Below are positions 9,309 to 20,090 of a DNA stretch of 64,000 nt, piece by piece (the first letter of the stretch is position 1; the number at the start of each line of letters is the position of its first letter). The DNA lies in assembly GCF_033958435.1 (NCBI RefSeq), contig NC_134145.1:40885501-40949500 (forward strand). The letters are read 5' to 3'. The translations under genes were made by a program, and so were the position numbers. The notes under the pieces were generated by a model. The model had not been told where the DNA came from and made no database searches. It saw only the letters and a program-made list of their open reading frames with translations. Source of the DNA: Carettochelys insculpta. Taxonomy: Eukaryota > Chordata > Testudines > Carettochelyidae.

Positions 9309-11543
9309 AGAGTGTATTAGAAACAGGACAGAAAAGTACATGAGGTCAAGTTGCACTGTGGCTATGCTCATTTCACAGCTAGTTGCTTGGGTACCAGGGC
9401 CTATCGGTTTAGGTTAGAGCAGCTCATCAGTTGTTCTAACCTGTCCCTGGACAAGGAGTAAAGCAGAATATGTCATAAGTCTAGTCAGCTTTTTGCTTTG
9501 CTGACACACTAACCCTCAGCTTTTTTATTAGGAGAACTTTTAGGCATGGCTGCTGATGTTGCTGTTATAGCACAGCATGTTTTAATATTGTTAATTTAAT
9601 ACTGAGTAGGGTCGTGATAGGGAGAGGTACAGGGCACCTGGTCTGCCCACTGGACTCATATGAGACAGCTCAGTTGAAATGTGTCCCAAATCATTAATTT
9701 TTTATCTGGAATTCAATCTGAAATTCTTCAATTAAATATTCTCTCTGGCTTCCTAGCATTCAAGCAATACAACCACATTGCCATATGTACAAGTAACATG
9801 TAACTAAATCTGACAACTTGTGGTACATTGTGAGTGAATTCATTGGGTGGATCTCAGTAGTTGGGACGGTTTTTTATATACAGTAGCTTTGAAAAGAATT
9901 CAAGGGCATTCTCTCCTAACCGCTCTTCAGATGAAATTTAATGTCTAAACACCAGACAAACAACATCATACTTCCCCAAGGTTCAGAAGCAAAAAGAGTT
10001 ACAGCTTAGAATTCATTTACAGACATCTGTAAAACATATTGCTATGGAATGACAATGGAGGTGATCCATGACTTGAGACGAGAGCTTGCTCTTTGGGAAG
10101 GACCTTTGTTATAAAATGCAGATATGGTTACACAAAATATTGCTCCTCTGTAAGTGTGCTCCAATGCAGGCAATCGAAAAACTTTATAAAATTGTGCCTC
10201 TGATATAGATGTTCTGTTACCGGAAACTATCATGCAATTTATGAAGCCATCTTCTGATTAGGCATCACTCAGTAAACAGACAGGACTCTGTGTGTGTGTG
10301 TACGTGTGGGTGGGTGCGTGGGTGGATGTGCACACGCTTGGAGGGGGATCAAGTTAACTTTCCTCTCTGACTGCAAGCAATAAACCACAAATGCATTTAT
10401 TTCCAGTGAACATTTAGTTACAAAGGTATACATTTTCTGCACATTTCTTCACTGGGTTTTGCTATTTGATGGCCATCAGTTAAAACTATAGTTAACTGTT
10501 TTCTGAAGAAAATGTCATTTTTAGTCATTGAATTTATACTTACATAAGTGAAAGTGAAAACATGTGTGTGTTAATTGTATGAATGACATGAACAATTATT
10601 ATCTAAACCAGCACACAGTAAACATTTTACTCTACTTTTTGTCCTAACAATGCTGCAGCACAGCATCAACTCATCAGTGACTTTAAAAGCAAAACAGCCT
10701 AAATCCTGTAAATTATAACTTCCAGTATCAATTTCAGGATTATCTCAATTAACTTGGCATCGCATTGCAGTGTAACCTGATTACAATCTATCCTACAGTG
10801 CTCCTGCTTCCATTCTTGGGAAATATTAGTGTCCTTAATCACCACCCTCCAAACACTGGGAAAATCTCCAGTTGGCAGACCTAGCAGCATGTGCTTCTTC
10901 TATGGCTATAGCAGAGAGCTGGCATATGTAGCTTTATTTAAATAACATTTCTGGTGGAGTCTGCAAGCACTACTCATATTTCTAGCATATGTGAATTGAC
11001 ATTTGCTAGCACACATTCTTCTATTTAGTCCTGGGGATGTTTCAGAGAGCTGAGCACCTGTTGTTAAAGCTCTGATGGGGAAGTGGAAGAGGTGGCTTTA
11101 GTTCCCAGCTTCACTGAAAACTTATTTGCAGCGGGGAGGACAGACTTCCTGGGCCAGATGGAAGAGGACTAGCTCTGGACTCTCAGAAGGGGTGTGGCCT
11201 TAGGGGGAGAGCCTGAGGGCAGCCAGCCCTCAGCACTGCCCTCAGCCCATAGTGCCCCACTCCTCCACAGACAGCCCTCAGAGCTGCCCAGACTATGCAG
11301 TGCAGCACTCTGGTGGTGATTTAAAGCGCCTGAGACCTGTGCTTCTGCCATGGTAGCAGCATTGGCAACCAGGCACTCTTGGGCACTTCTCAATTGGCCA
11401 GCCCCAGAGCAGTTGTTGCCTTCCTTCCCCAGTGGCAAGCCTGCTTATCTGGGATGATAGGCAAGCCACTTAACACACACACCTACATGATTCCATCTTT
11501 ACATTCTAGGCATCTATCAATTAGCCCTCTTTAAACCCTCTAC
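9309..11543. other. Intergenic region, no gene recognised
   Basis: About 2.2 kb of AT-rich DNA without coding signal. It contains a GT/GTGG-rich microsatellite at about 10289-10330 and a GC-richer patch at 11160-11440 that I cannot assign. It ends with TAC (11541-11543) at the next Harbinger insertion. Confidence 0.6.
10289..10330. repeat. GT-rich microsatellite
   Basis: An imperfect run of GT dinucleotides grades into GGGT/GGAT units. Confidence 0.75.
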
Positions 11544-11977
11544 GGCCGCGTCTACACGTGCCGGCTACTTCGAAGTAGCGGCGCCAACTTCGAAACACCA
11601 CCCGTCACGGCTACACGTGTTGGGCGCTATTTCGAAGTTAACATCGATGTTAGGCGGCGAGACGTCGAAGTCGCTAACCCCATGAAGGGATGGGAATAGC
11701 GCCCTACTTCGACGTTCAACGTCAAAGTAGGGAACGTGTAGTCGTTGCGCGTCCCGCAATATCGAAATAGTGGGGTCCTCCATGGCAGCCATCAGCTGAG
11801 GGGTTGAGAGACGCTCTGCCCAGCCCCTGAGCTCGATGGTGGCCACGTGCACTGGCCCCTTAAAGCTCCCCGCCCCCTGCCTTCCTGTGCAGGAAGCTGA
11901 GAAACCGTGCAGGCAGCAGCATTGCCATGCAGCTAGCCTGCACGCTCCTCCACGCCCACACACCCCCACACACCGCA

Positions 11978-13527
11978 ATGGCCGCCCCCCAGCCCCCCAA
12001 GCACCCCCAGGAGACCCCCCTAAGGGGAGCCAGGGCTCCCAGCAATGCAGCCAGGAGGGGAAGCGGCAGCGGGGCCCCTCCTGGACGGAGGCCGAGCTTC
12101 AGGACCTGCTGGGGCTCTGGAGTGAGGAGGAGGTGCTCCAGGTAATGGGGTGCAAGAGGCGGAACACAGATGCGTTTGCTCGGCTGGCCGAGGGTCTGGC
12201 CGCCCGGGGTCACCCTGCCTACACTCCGGATCATGTCCGGAGTAAAGTGAAGGAGCTGCGTCAGGGTTACACGCGGGCCCGGGATGCGGCCAGCCGATCT
12301 GGGGCCACACCCGTCACTTGCCCCTTTTACTCAGGGCCATCCTGGGCCCCCGGCACACCTCCTCCCCTCCGGCCACTCTTGATACCTCAGCCGATGAGCC
12401 CCAGCAGGCCCTGGAGGCGGAGTCCGCCCCGGAGGCAAGCCCCGCACCCCAGGGACCCCCCCAGGAGCCCACCCCTGGGGCACGGGAGGAGGAGGGGGAG
12501 TCCTCCTCCAGTGACGCCGGCCTGCGGATCGCCATCCCATCGCAGAGTTCCAGCCGGGCGTCTGCCCCCCGGGTGTCCCCCGACCATGGGAGTGGACCAT
12601 CAGGTAAGTACCCCCCCGGTGCACACCCCCAAGGTTGAGGGGTGGGGGTAATAGTTATGACCAGGGCCCTCCACATGCCCAGATGACCATGGCCCCAAGG
12701 ACAGCAGTGGCATGTCCCTCAGAAGAGTGCATCAGCCCCTGCCCCTCAGCACGACAGTGCCATGCCCCATCCCCAGGGCTGGGGGGAGTGGAACCTCTAG
12801 GGTCCCCCAGGGAGAGGGGTTGGGACATCCATCATCATCAGCAGCAGCATCTCCCGGGGACGGGGATGAGGAACCAGCAGAAGAGGGGTGGGAGGGACAA
12901 GGGCCATGGCTCGGGGCCCACACTAACGTCTGTCTCCACTCTTCTTCTCCCCCCCGGTATTCCGCAGCTGCACCATCGGAAGGACCGGAGAGAGCCGGCG
13001 AGGTGTCAGTGGTCCCGGACAGCCCACCGGGGCCATCACTCCAGGCCAGCCCCTCGGAGGAGGACTGACCAGCCCCACGGCAGGGAAGACGGCAGACCTA
13101 GCACCACCACCCGACGGCGACGGATCCCAGCTGCTGGCCATCCATCGTCGGAAGCTGGAGGTCACCAAGCAGCGGCTGTGGGTGGAGGAGCGCCGCCTCC
13201 AGCTGCAGGAGACGGCGCTGGCCTGGTGCCAGGAGGCATGGGGGGCCTTCATGAGGACCTTTGACCGTATCGCCGAGTACCTGGCCCCCCCATGCCGCGC
13301 CGGACGCCGCTGCGCCCGCCCTGCCTGCTCCACCTACTGCGCCACCCCCTGCGCCGTCCGCTGTCACACCGCCACCCGCCACCGAGGGCCCTTCCGCCGA
13401 GGGGGACCTGGGGCCAACTGACACCCACTGGCCATATCTACTGATCCGCCTGGCCCCCAGCCAGCCCCAGACAGGGCTGAGGCCGAGGCGTGGGTCGCAG
13501 CCGCCCACCCCCAGTGCTGGACATTAG
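11978..13527 (+). pseudogene. SANT/Myb-trihelix partner of H3, frameshifted
   Basis: Exon 1 is 11978-12603, the intron 12604-12967 (GTAAGT...CCGCAG), and exon 2 12968-13527 with a TAG after PSAGH. The trihelix block (GPSWTEAELQDLLGLW, RRNTDAFARLAEGLAARGHP, SKVKELRQGYTRARDAA) is well preserved. Lesions are a 1-bp loss near 12020 after the first 15 codons, the 7-bp deletion after TCPFY near 12331 (shared with the H1 copy), and a 1-bp loss near 13125 just before the helical segment AIHRRKLEVTKQRLW. Exon 2 ends with a Pro/Ala-rich tail. The two exons join in frame (GPS|AAPSEGPERAGEV). Confidence 0.88.
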
Positions 13528-13560
13528 GGGGTGTGGGGCCCACGATGTGGCCCCCCCCCC

Positions 13561-13815
13561 CTTTGTATATATTCCCCCCAGTTTAATGTAATTTTGTAAA
13601 TAGTTTTCGTATGAGACCCCTGTTGCTATGCTGATCCTTGCCCCCCCATGTACATAGTTCTCCCCTTCCTTGTCTTCCCCTTTCATCTTATCCTTATTTA
13701 TAATACATATATATATATAAGTTTGATTTTGCCTGTAAATCGTTAGTCTTGATAATAATAATAAGAGTTCAACAGGTATTTGGTTTGATGAACAAATGTC
13801 TGCTTTTATTTACAA
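13561..13815. promoter_or_regulatory. AT-rich convergence zone with a transposase poly(A) signal
   Basis: Between the two convergent genes lies AT-rich DNA (TATATATATA near 13706-13717). On the minus strand it contains AATAAA just downstream of the transposase stop (complement at about 13804-13812). It is probably the 3' untranslated and polyadenylation region of both genes. The matching zones are 2380-2513 with 4696-4830 in H1, and 34735-34990 in H4. Confidence 0.5.
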
Positions 13816-13914
13816 GAAAAGTGGGGGGGGTGCTCTTGGGTGCTCTGTGGTGTGGGCGTAGGGGCAGGGAGTGTTGTGGAGGATGGGGGGGTGCAGTGGG
13901 GGGCCTGCCAGCGT

Positions 13915-15342
13915 TCACACCATGGCCTCGTCGAACTGGGCCAGCAGGGCCTCCCGGACCCGGGTCCCTTCGGAGTCCACCTGGCGACTGGGGGCAGCGG
14001 GTGGCTGCACATCGGCCTTGCCGGCCTCCACAGCCCAGCCCTGAAAGAAGGCCTCCCCCTTGCCCCCAATGAGGTTGTGGAGGGCACTGCATGTGCCCAC
14101 AATCTGGGGGATGTTGGTGGGGCCCATATCAAGGCGGGTGAGGAGACACCTCCAGCGCCCTTTGAGGCACCCAAATGTGCGCTCTACCACCTGGCGCACG
14201 TGGTTCAGGCACAGGTTGAAGCGCTCCTGGCTGGCTCACAGATGGCCCATGTAAGGGTGCATGAGCCAGGGCCGGTGGGGGTATGCCGCATCTGCGATGA
14301 TGCAGGGGGCATGGTGGTGTCCCCCACAGGGATCTCCCGCTGGGGGATGTAGGTCCCCGCCTCCAGCCGGCAGCACAGGCCCGAGTTCCAGAATACCCGG
14401 GCGTCGTGGGTGCTGCCAGGCCAGCCCACATAAATGTCCAGGAAACGGCCCCGGCTGTCCATCAAGGCCTGGAGGACCACTGAGTGGTAGCCCTTCCTGT
14501 TTAAGTAGTGTCCTCCACTGTGCTCCGGGGCGCGGATGGGGATGTGGGTCCCATCCACAGCCCCAAAGCAATTGGGGAAGCCCAGGGTAGCAAACCCCGC
14601 GATGGAGGCATCCGGGTCCCCAAGCCTCACGAGCCTGTGGAGGAGCAGGGCATTGATGGCACGGACGACCTGCAGGGGAAGCACATGGGAGAGCACCCAT
14701 GAGGGGTGTGCAGGGTGTGTGTGGCCCTCCCCTGCCAGGGCCTCCCTCCCCTACCCTCCCCTCCCCTCCCCGGACAGGGCCCCCCTCCCCTCCCCTCCCC
14801 TCCCCTGACAGGGCTGCCTCCCCCTCCCCCCGTGGGTCCTCTTACCTCCATGAAGACAGCCCCGACAGTGGCCTTTTTGACGCCAAACTGCTGGCCCACG
14901 GATCGGTAGCTGTCTGGAGTGGCCAGCTTCCAGACAGCGATGCCGACCCGTTTCTCCACGGTGAGGGCACACCGCATAGTGGTGTCCTGGTGCCTCAGTG
15001 CGGGGGTGAGCCACTGGCAGAGCTCCAGGAATGTCTGCCGGCTCATCCGAAAGTTCTGGAGCCAGCGGTCGTCGTCCCACTCTCTGAGCACCAGCCGCTC
15101 CCACCAGTCGGTGCTGGTGGGGTAGCTCCACAGCCGGCAGCGTATGAGGCGGCAGGGGGGAGGGGTGCTGCAGAGTTGGGGGTTACGTCCTCCTCCCCTG
15201 TGGGCAGCTCCTCCTCTGTGGCAAGGATGTGTTCAGCTGCCTGCTGCATGGCATCGAGCAGGGGGAGCACTGCTCCTACAGGGGCGGCTGGGTGGACCTC
15301 TGGATGCTGCTGCTGCTGCTGCTGTTGCTGCTGGGGGTCCAT
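13915..15342 (-). pseudogene. Harbinger DDE transposase of H3, frameshifted
   Basis: On the minus strand exon 1 is 15342-14846, the intron 14845-14670 (176 bp, intact GTAAG and CAG), and exon 2 14669-13915. The N-terminus is MDP followed by a Gln run. The HTH region (SRQTFLELCQWLTPALRHQD, ATPDSYRSVGQQFG) and DDE blocks (GAVDGTHIPI, GSTHDARVF, MRQVVERTFGCLKG) are present. Frameshifts lie near 15155 (Pro-rich stretch) and near 14310 (after DTTMP), plus a small gap near 14230. The intron is longer than in sister copies because of expanded CCCTC-type units. Not expected to be functional. Confidence 0.88.
14752..14830. repeat. CCCTC-type tandem repeat in the H3 transposase intron
   Basis: Repeated CCCTC/CCCCT units separated by GACAGGG copies lengthen this intron to 176 bp, against 103 bp in H1 and 122 bp in H4. 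Confidence 0.8.
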
Positions 15343-15703
15343 GTCTGCGTCGCTTGAGGTGTGCGTGCCTATGGCTCTGCAGACTGCGTGCTGTGCAGGC
15401 TGCGTGTGTCTGGGAGGGGCCCTTTAAGGGAGCAGCTAGCTGTTGCCCTGGAAGCACTAGTCTGCCCTGTGACCTTGTCTGCAGCTGTTCCTGGCACCCT
15501 TATTTCGATGTGTGCTACTTTGGCGTGTAGACGTTCCCTCGCAGCACCTATTTCGATGTGGTGCTGTCCAACGTCGACGTTGAACATCGACATTGCCAGT
15601 CCTGGAGGACGTGTAGACGTTATTCATTGAAATACCCTATTTCGATGTCGCTACATCGAAATAAGCTATTTCGATGTAGCGTGCACGTGTAAACGTAGCC
15701 TAT

Positions 15704-16850
15704 AAGTGTCATATTAATAAAGGTCTTGTCCGCACAGTGGGGTAATGTATCTTCAGAAGGCATGGTGATTATTCTGTGTATATTACACTTTAACGTAGTC
15801 CTGTTTCAAACAGTAGAATACAGTGTGTTATAGAACCTGTATTGTGTACCAGCAGGGTCTACATAAATCAACTAATACACAGCACTTGTGTGTTTTAGAA
15901 ATGACACCCTATAGCTAGTATTGCTGCTCCATGAAGACAAACCATTAGTAGTATTCTAGTTCCTTAATCAAAATTTTATGCATTACTAAGTCAAATGTTT
16001 TACAGAAGTCAAAATATATTATAGCACCACTATTAACTTCATCAACCAAAGTTGTCGTCTCACACTGAAACTCCTTAGTTTGACTGGAGCTACTTTTCAT
16101 AAAACTATGTTGATTTGTGTAATAATTTCAATAATCTTTTAGTGATTGAATCTCTTTTCAGCCTGTCTGTTTTGCTTTTCATTTTTCATTCATTTGGATC
16201 CATCCTGTCAAAGAAGTAGTCCAATATGAGCAATGCTGCACTTTGTAGGCACTTTGGCCTGAGATATCCTGCTGTTTCTAAATTTCATATTACATTTTTA
16301 GTGAAGACATAATGCCTTCAAAATGGAGAGTTTTGACTTTTTTGTATTCCTGTTTACTTTTTCTACCTACGTATGTCAGAGTGCTGGTCGTTCTGATCTT
16401 CCCAATAAACTTCTTCAATATTAAAATCCCACAAGTTCTATGAGGGTTTTCCTGTCTTAATTGGTGAATGAAATTTAATTATTGTGAAAGGAAAGTAGTC
16501 CTTCAGCAGACTTGTTAAATATTAGGACCCAGGACCCGCTTTATCAGCTAGCATTCTTTTTCTCAAAGCATGATAGAAATACCTTGCTTCCCTTGCTGAA
16601 CATGCTGCTACAGTTTACCTTCTCCCTCAGTAATAATCAGTGAAGTACTTCAGGTCATCAGGAAGGCTCTGTCTGTTGCTTGTTAGTCCCAGCCAACAGC
16701 CAAATTCAAGAATTCAAATAAACTAAAAACCCTGCACTTTAATTCAAACTGAGCTGTCCTCAAAGATATCTCTCATGTAGAGTTATGGTGTTGATCTCAT
16801 GGTGGCATTTTTTCTCCTAGAACATGTACTACCTGTCCAAGTATCAGAGG
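15704..16850. other. Intergenic region with an ancient CR1 piece
   Basis: AT-rich DNA with no gene. A degraded minus-strand CR1-like RT fragment is embedded at about 15960-16210 and listed separately. Confidence 0.6.
15960..16210 (-). mobile_element. Ancient CR1-like reverse transcriptase fragment
   Basis: Translated on the minus strand, the segment gives NQHSFMKSSSSQTKEF, then VDEVNSGAIIYFDFCKTF and DLVMHKILIKE. These line up with the CR1 RT blocks QHGF-KG-SC-TNL and [17 protein letters not shown] seen in the younger CR1 at 3318-3470. It is too decayed for confident ends, and points to a much older insertion. Confidence 0.6.
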
Positions 16851-17045
16851 GGTAGCCGTGTTAATCTGGATCTGTAACAGCAACGAAGGGTCCTGTGGCA
16901 CCTTATAGACTAACAGAAAAGTTTTGAGCATGAGCTTGCATGTACATCTGATGAAGTGAGTCTTTGCTCAAGAAAGCTCATGCTCAAAACTTTTCTGTTA
17001 GTCTATAAGGTGCCACAGGACCCTTCGTTGCTGTTACCTGTCCAA
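16850..17045. repeat. Fold-back repeat with a perfect 64-bp stem
   Basis: Bases 16874-16937 are the exact reverse complement of 16974-17037, with a 36-bp loop. Short extra sequence (TATCAGAGGGGTAGCCGTG) precedes the left arm. This resembles an interspersed snap-back repeat common in turtle genomes; I cannot assign its superfamily from sequence alone. A transcript would form a long hairpin. Confidence 0.85.
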
Positions 17046-17470
17046 GGGTGCGGTTTTCTCTATCTGTGTCTGGACAATACTATATGGCTGTGTCTACACT
17101 ACAGACTTTCTTGTAAGTAAGCTGCTACTTTGAAGTAGCATCCAGAGTGTCTACGCACACTTTTCCTTACTTTGAAGTTTACTTTGAAGTAAGGGAGGCT
17201 AACTTCAAAGTTACTATTCCATTCCCAGGAATGAAAGAGTAGCTTACTTATAAGTTTAACTTCAAAGTAAAGCGTGTTTAGATGCTCTGCCCTCCTTACT
17301 TAGGATTAAGGGGTCCACCAAGGAGGCACTCTCCCTGCCCCCTCTCAGAGGATGAAGACAGTCTGGCCAGCCCAGGCAGGGTTCTATGATTCCTGCCAGC
17401 CGCCTTAAAGGAACCACCTCCCTAGCAAGCCCAGGCAGGAAGCTAAGCCTGTGCTAGAACCAGGGACAGC

Positions 17471-18240
17471 ATGAACTTGCACTCGGACTGCCCCTGCTCA
17501 ATGCAGCACCAGCTTCTGCACCCTCTGGCCACCATGGCAGCACACCAGGACACTCCTGCTCCCCCCGGGGGGCCTGGATGAGGAGTCCGAGGGCTCACAG
17601 TGCCTAGACGAGGACCGTGCCAGGAAGGCACCCTGCTGGACAGAGGACAAGTTGAAAAACCTCCTTGCTTTGGGGGGCAGGGGGAGGAGAAGGTCCTTCC
17701 CCAAACCAGCTCCTGGCAGAGGAACACTGAGACATTTGACCAGCTGGCCAACAACCTTGCTGCCCAAGGCCACCCCAACCACACTGGCAGCAGCATAGGG
17801 ATCAAAGTAAAAGAACTGAGGCAGGCATACATCAAAGCCTCTGATGCCGCCAGCCAGTCAGGGGCATGGCCCATGCACTGCCCCCCACTATAGGGAGCTG
17901 CACAGGTTCCTGGGGCCGAGGGAAGCACCCACCCCAGAGCACCTGGTTGACACAGCCTGCCCCCATGTGGACAGTGATGAGGCGGTGGGCCCCTCTGGCA
18001 CCACAAGCCCCCTGCCCCTGGTGGGGAGTGGCCCACTGAGACCGAAGGCAATGACAAGGGCTCCAGCAATGGGACCCTCATCATCGCCCTCCCCTCTGAG
18101 ACACCAACCTCCCCAAGCTCTTGGCCCCATGGACCCATGGTGGTAGGGCCAGCTGTGGCTGACACAGCTCCCAAACCCCCCCAAGCCCCTCGGCAACTGA
18201 GCCTTCCCTCATCCCAGTCCCCCTCCCAGTTCAGCCCCAC
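17471..18240 (+). pseudogene. SANT/trihelix partner remnant of H5
   Basis: Scattered frames contain RARKAPCWTEDKLKNLLAL, TFDQLANNLAAQGHPNHT and IKVKELRQAYIKASDAASQS, the trihelix block of the partner family. A REL-RFLGP stretch and a Ser/Glu-rich tail follow. Stops and shifts occur throughout. The start near 17471 (MNLHSDCP) is only a guess. Confidence 0.7.
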
Positions 18241-18559
18241 CACCGAGTTCCCCACCTCCTTCCTGTGAACCATTCCTCCCGTGCACTGTAAATAGTTTCA
18301 CACGTTGTTCTTTTTTGTTTTGCCAAATATGTTTATTCTTCCAACAGTGAAGTTCAATATTTCCACCATAACCCCATGTCCCTGGTGCTCAGTGGGAGGT
18401 GGGGAGTGTGAGGGAAGGGGGAGTGGGGGGGTATGGTGCAGAGTGTGGCTGGGAGGGTCAAGGCAAGTCCTGGGTGAAGGCCTGGTACCAGGCCTCCTGG
18501 ACCCTGACCTCATCCATCTGGGCCTCGTGGCACGGGGCAGTGGGTGGCTGTTTATAGCC

Positions 18560-19560
18560 AGCCCCTCAGTCTGCGACCCAGCCCTGGATAAAGGGCTCCT
18601 GCTGACCCACCACAAGGTTGTGGAGGGCACAGCAGGCAGCAATGACTGAGAGGACATTTGGGAGACTGTCGTCCAGCTTGATGAGGAGGCTGTGAAACCT
18701 CCCCTTTGGCCTAGCAGACACCCACCTGACTGTGTCCCTGGCATGGTTGCACCAACCGTTAAAGGTGTCCTGGGCTTGTGTGGTGCATCCAGTATAGGGT
18801 CATGTGAGCCCTGGTGGTGCAGTGAGCATATGGTGTCGGCCACAATGCAGCGGGGCATTGTGATGTCCCCAAGAAGAAGCTCCTGTGGGGGGACATACGT
18901 GCCCTCCTGCATACAGTGTCCTATCCACAAATTCCAGAACACCCAGGCGTCATGGGCCCTGCCCAGCCACCCCACATACATCCAGGAAATGGCCCCTCGC
19001 ATCCACCCCTTCCTGTTAATGTAGGCAACACCTCAATGGTCTAGGGCTTTGATCACCATGTGTGTCCCATCCAGAGCTCTGAAACAATTGGGGAAGCCCA
19101 GGTCCGTGAACCCAACGAGGGTGGTGTCCCCAGAGTCACGATGCATTACAGGAGCACCCTGTGGATGGTTCGGACGACCTGTGGCGGGGGAGGGGAAAGG
19201 AGGACACATCAATGAATACCTGACTGGGAGGTCTACCTGCTCCCTCCATGAAAGGGGCCCCATGCCCTCTCCCCAGGGTGGGTCTGTGGTGGCGGCCAGA
19301 TTTACCTCTATCACCACCGTTCTGATAGTGGCCTTGCCGATGCCAAATTGGTTGCCAGTGGACTGGAGGCTGTCAGGGATGGCCAACCTCCACAGTGCAA
19401 TGGACACCCTTTTCCTCACCAGGAGCTCTGGCCTCATCTGTGTGTTCTGGTGCTGGAGGACTGGTGCAAGTCTGTGGCAGAGGTCCTTAAATGGCTGGCA
19501 GGTGATCTGAAAGTTCCTCAGCCACCACTCATCATCCCAGTCCTCCAGCACCAGGCGGTC
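18560..19560 (-). pseudogene. Harbinger transposase remnant of H5
   Basis: On the minus strand the frame reads MLEDWDDEWWLRNFQI, FKDLCHRLAPVLQHQN and NQFGIGKATIRTVVIEV. It continues through the former intron to GFTDLGFPNCFRALDGTHM, and after a shift to VGWLGRAHDAWVFWN. The third block, RDTVRWVSARPKGRFHSLL, has lost the acidic residue expected at the VE position. The HTH and first two DDE blocks are recognisable. No function is expected. Confidence 0.8.
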
Positions 19561-20090
19561 CCAACACTTGGTGCTGGTGGCAAAGGACCACTGGTGCCAG
19601 ATGGAAGGGACAGTGGAGGGGCAGCCAGGCTGTGTCCAGGACCTGCAGGGCTCCCTTTCCCCTCAGGTCCAATGCGAGTCACCCAGTCATGCCACTGAAA
19701 AAGCAGAGTGACCAGCACAGCCAGCAGGCTGGCTAGGGTGGAGAGGACATTGTCCTTGGGAAGGGTGTGAACAGGCATGGTCTCTGGCTCTTCTCCCCAG
19801 CACGTGCTCTGCTGCTGTCCACAGCCTGGCAGCCTTGAGCAAGTGCAGGGTGGGGATGTTGGGAGGTGCCCTTTAAGGTGTCAGCTGGCAGCAACCCTGG
19901 AAGGGCTTGTCAGCCGTGTGACTCCATGTCTGCATCATTTCCTGGCCCCTTACTTCGAAGCAGGTGTTAATTGTGTGTAGATGTTTTACTTCAAAGAAGG
20001 GGGAAGCCTACTTAGAAGAAAGGGAAGGTGCATTTTGTGTGCAAATGCTCTACTTCAAACTTGCTTACTTCAAAGTTTTACTTGTATGAC

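Larger units (their letters stand above)
11544..15700 (-). mobile_element. PIF/Harbinger transposon copy H3 (inverted orientation)
   Basis: The element reads GGCCGCGTCTACACGTGCC at the left and GCACGTGTAAACGTAGCC at the right, 4,157 bp. Flanks TAC (11541-11543) and TAT (15701-15703) look like a 3-bp duplication with one change. It is oriented opposite to H1: the SANT partner is on the plus strand at the left, the transposase on the minus strand at the right. The AT-rich convergence zone lies near 13560-13810. Both genes carry frameshifts. Confidence 0.93.
17096..20090 (-). mobile_element. Older PIF/Harbinger copy (H5), right end truncated
   Basis: The left end is GGCTGTGTCTACACTACAG, followed by subterminal TACTTTGAAGTA-type palindromes (TTCGAA decayed to TTTGAA or TTCAAA). 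The right side shows the same palindromes up to about 20085, but no terminal GTGTAGACACAGCC, so about 25 bp of right terminus is missing. It holds SANT debris on the plus strand and transposase debris on the minus strand, in the same convergent layout as the younger family. Divergence is high. Confidence 0.82.

Noticed and set aside
17443..18273. A 276-codon minus-strand frame
   Set aside because: It lies antisense to SANT-family debris of H5, has no recognisable domain and is absent from the related copies.
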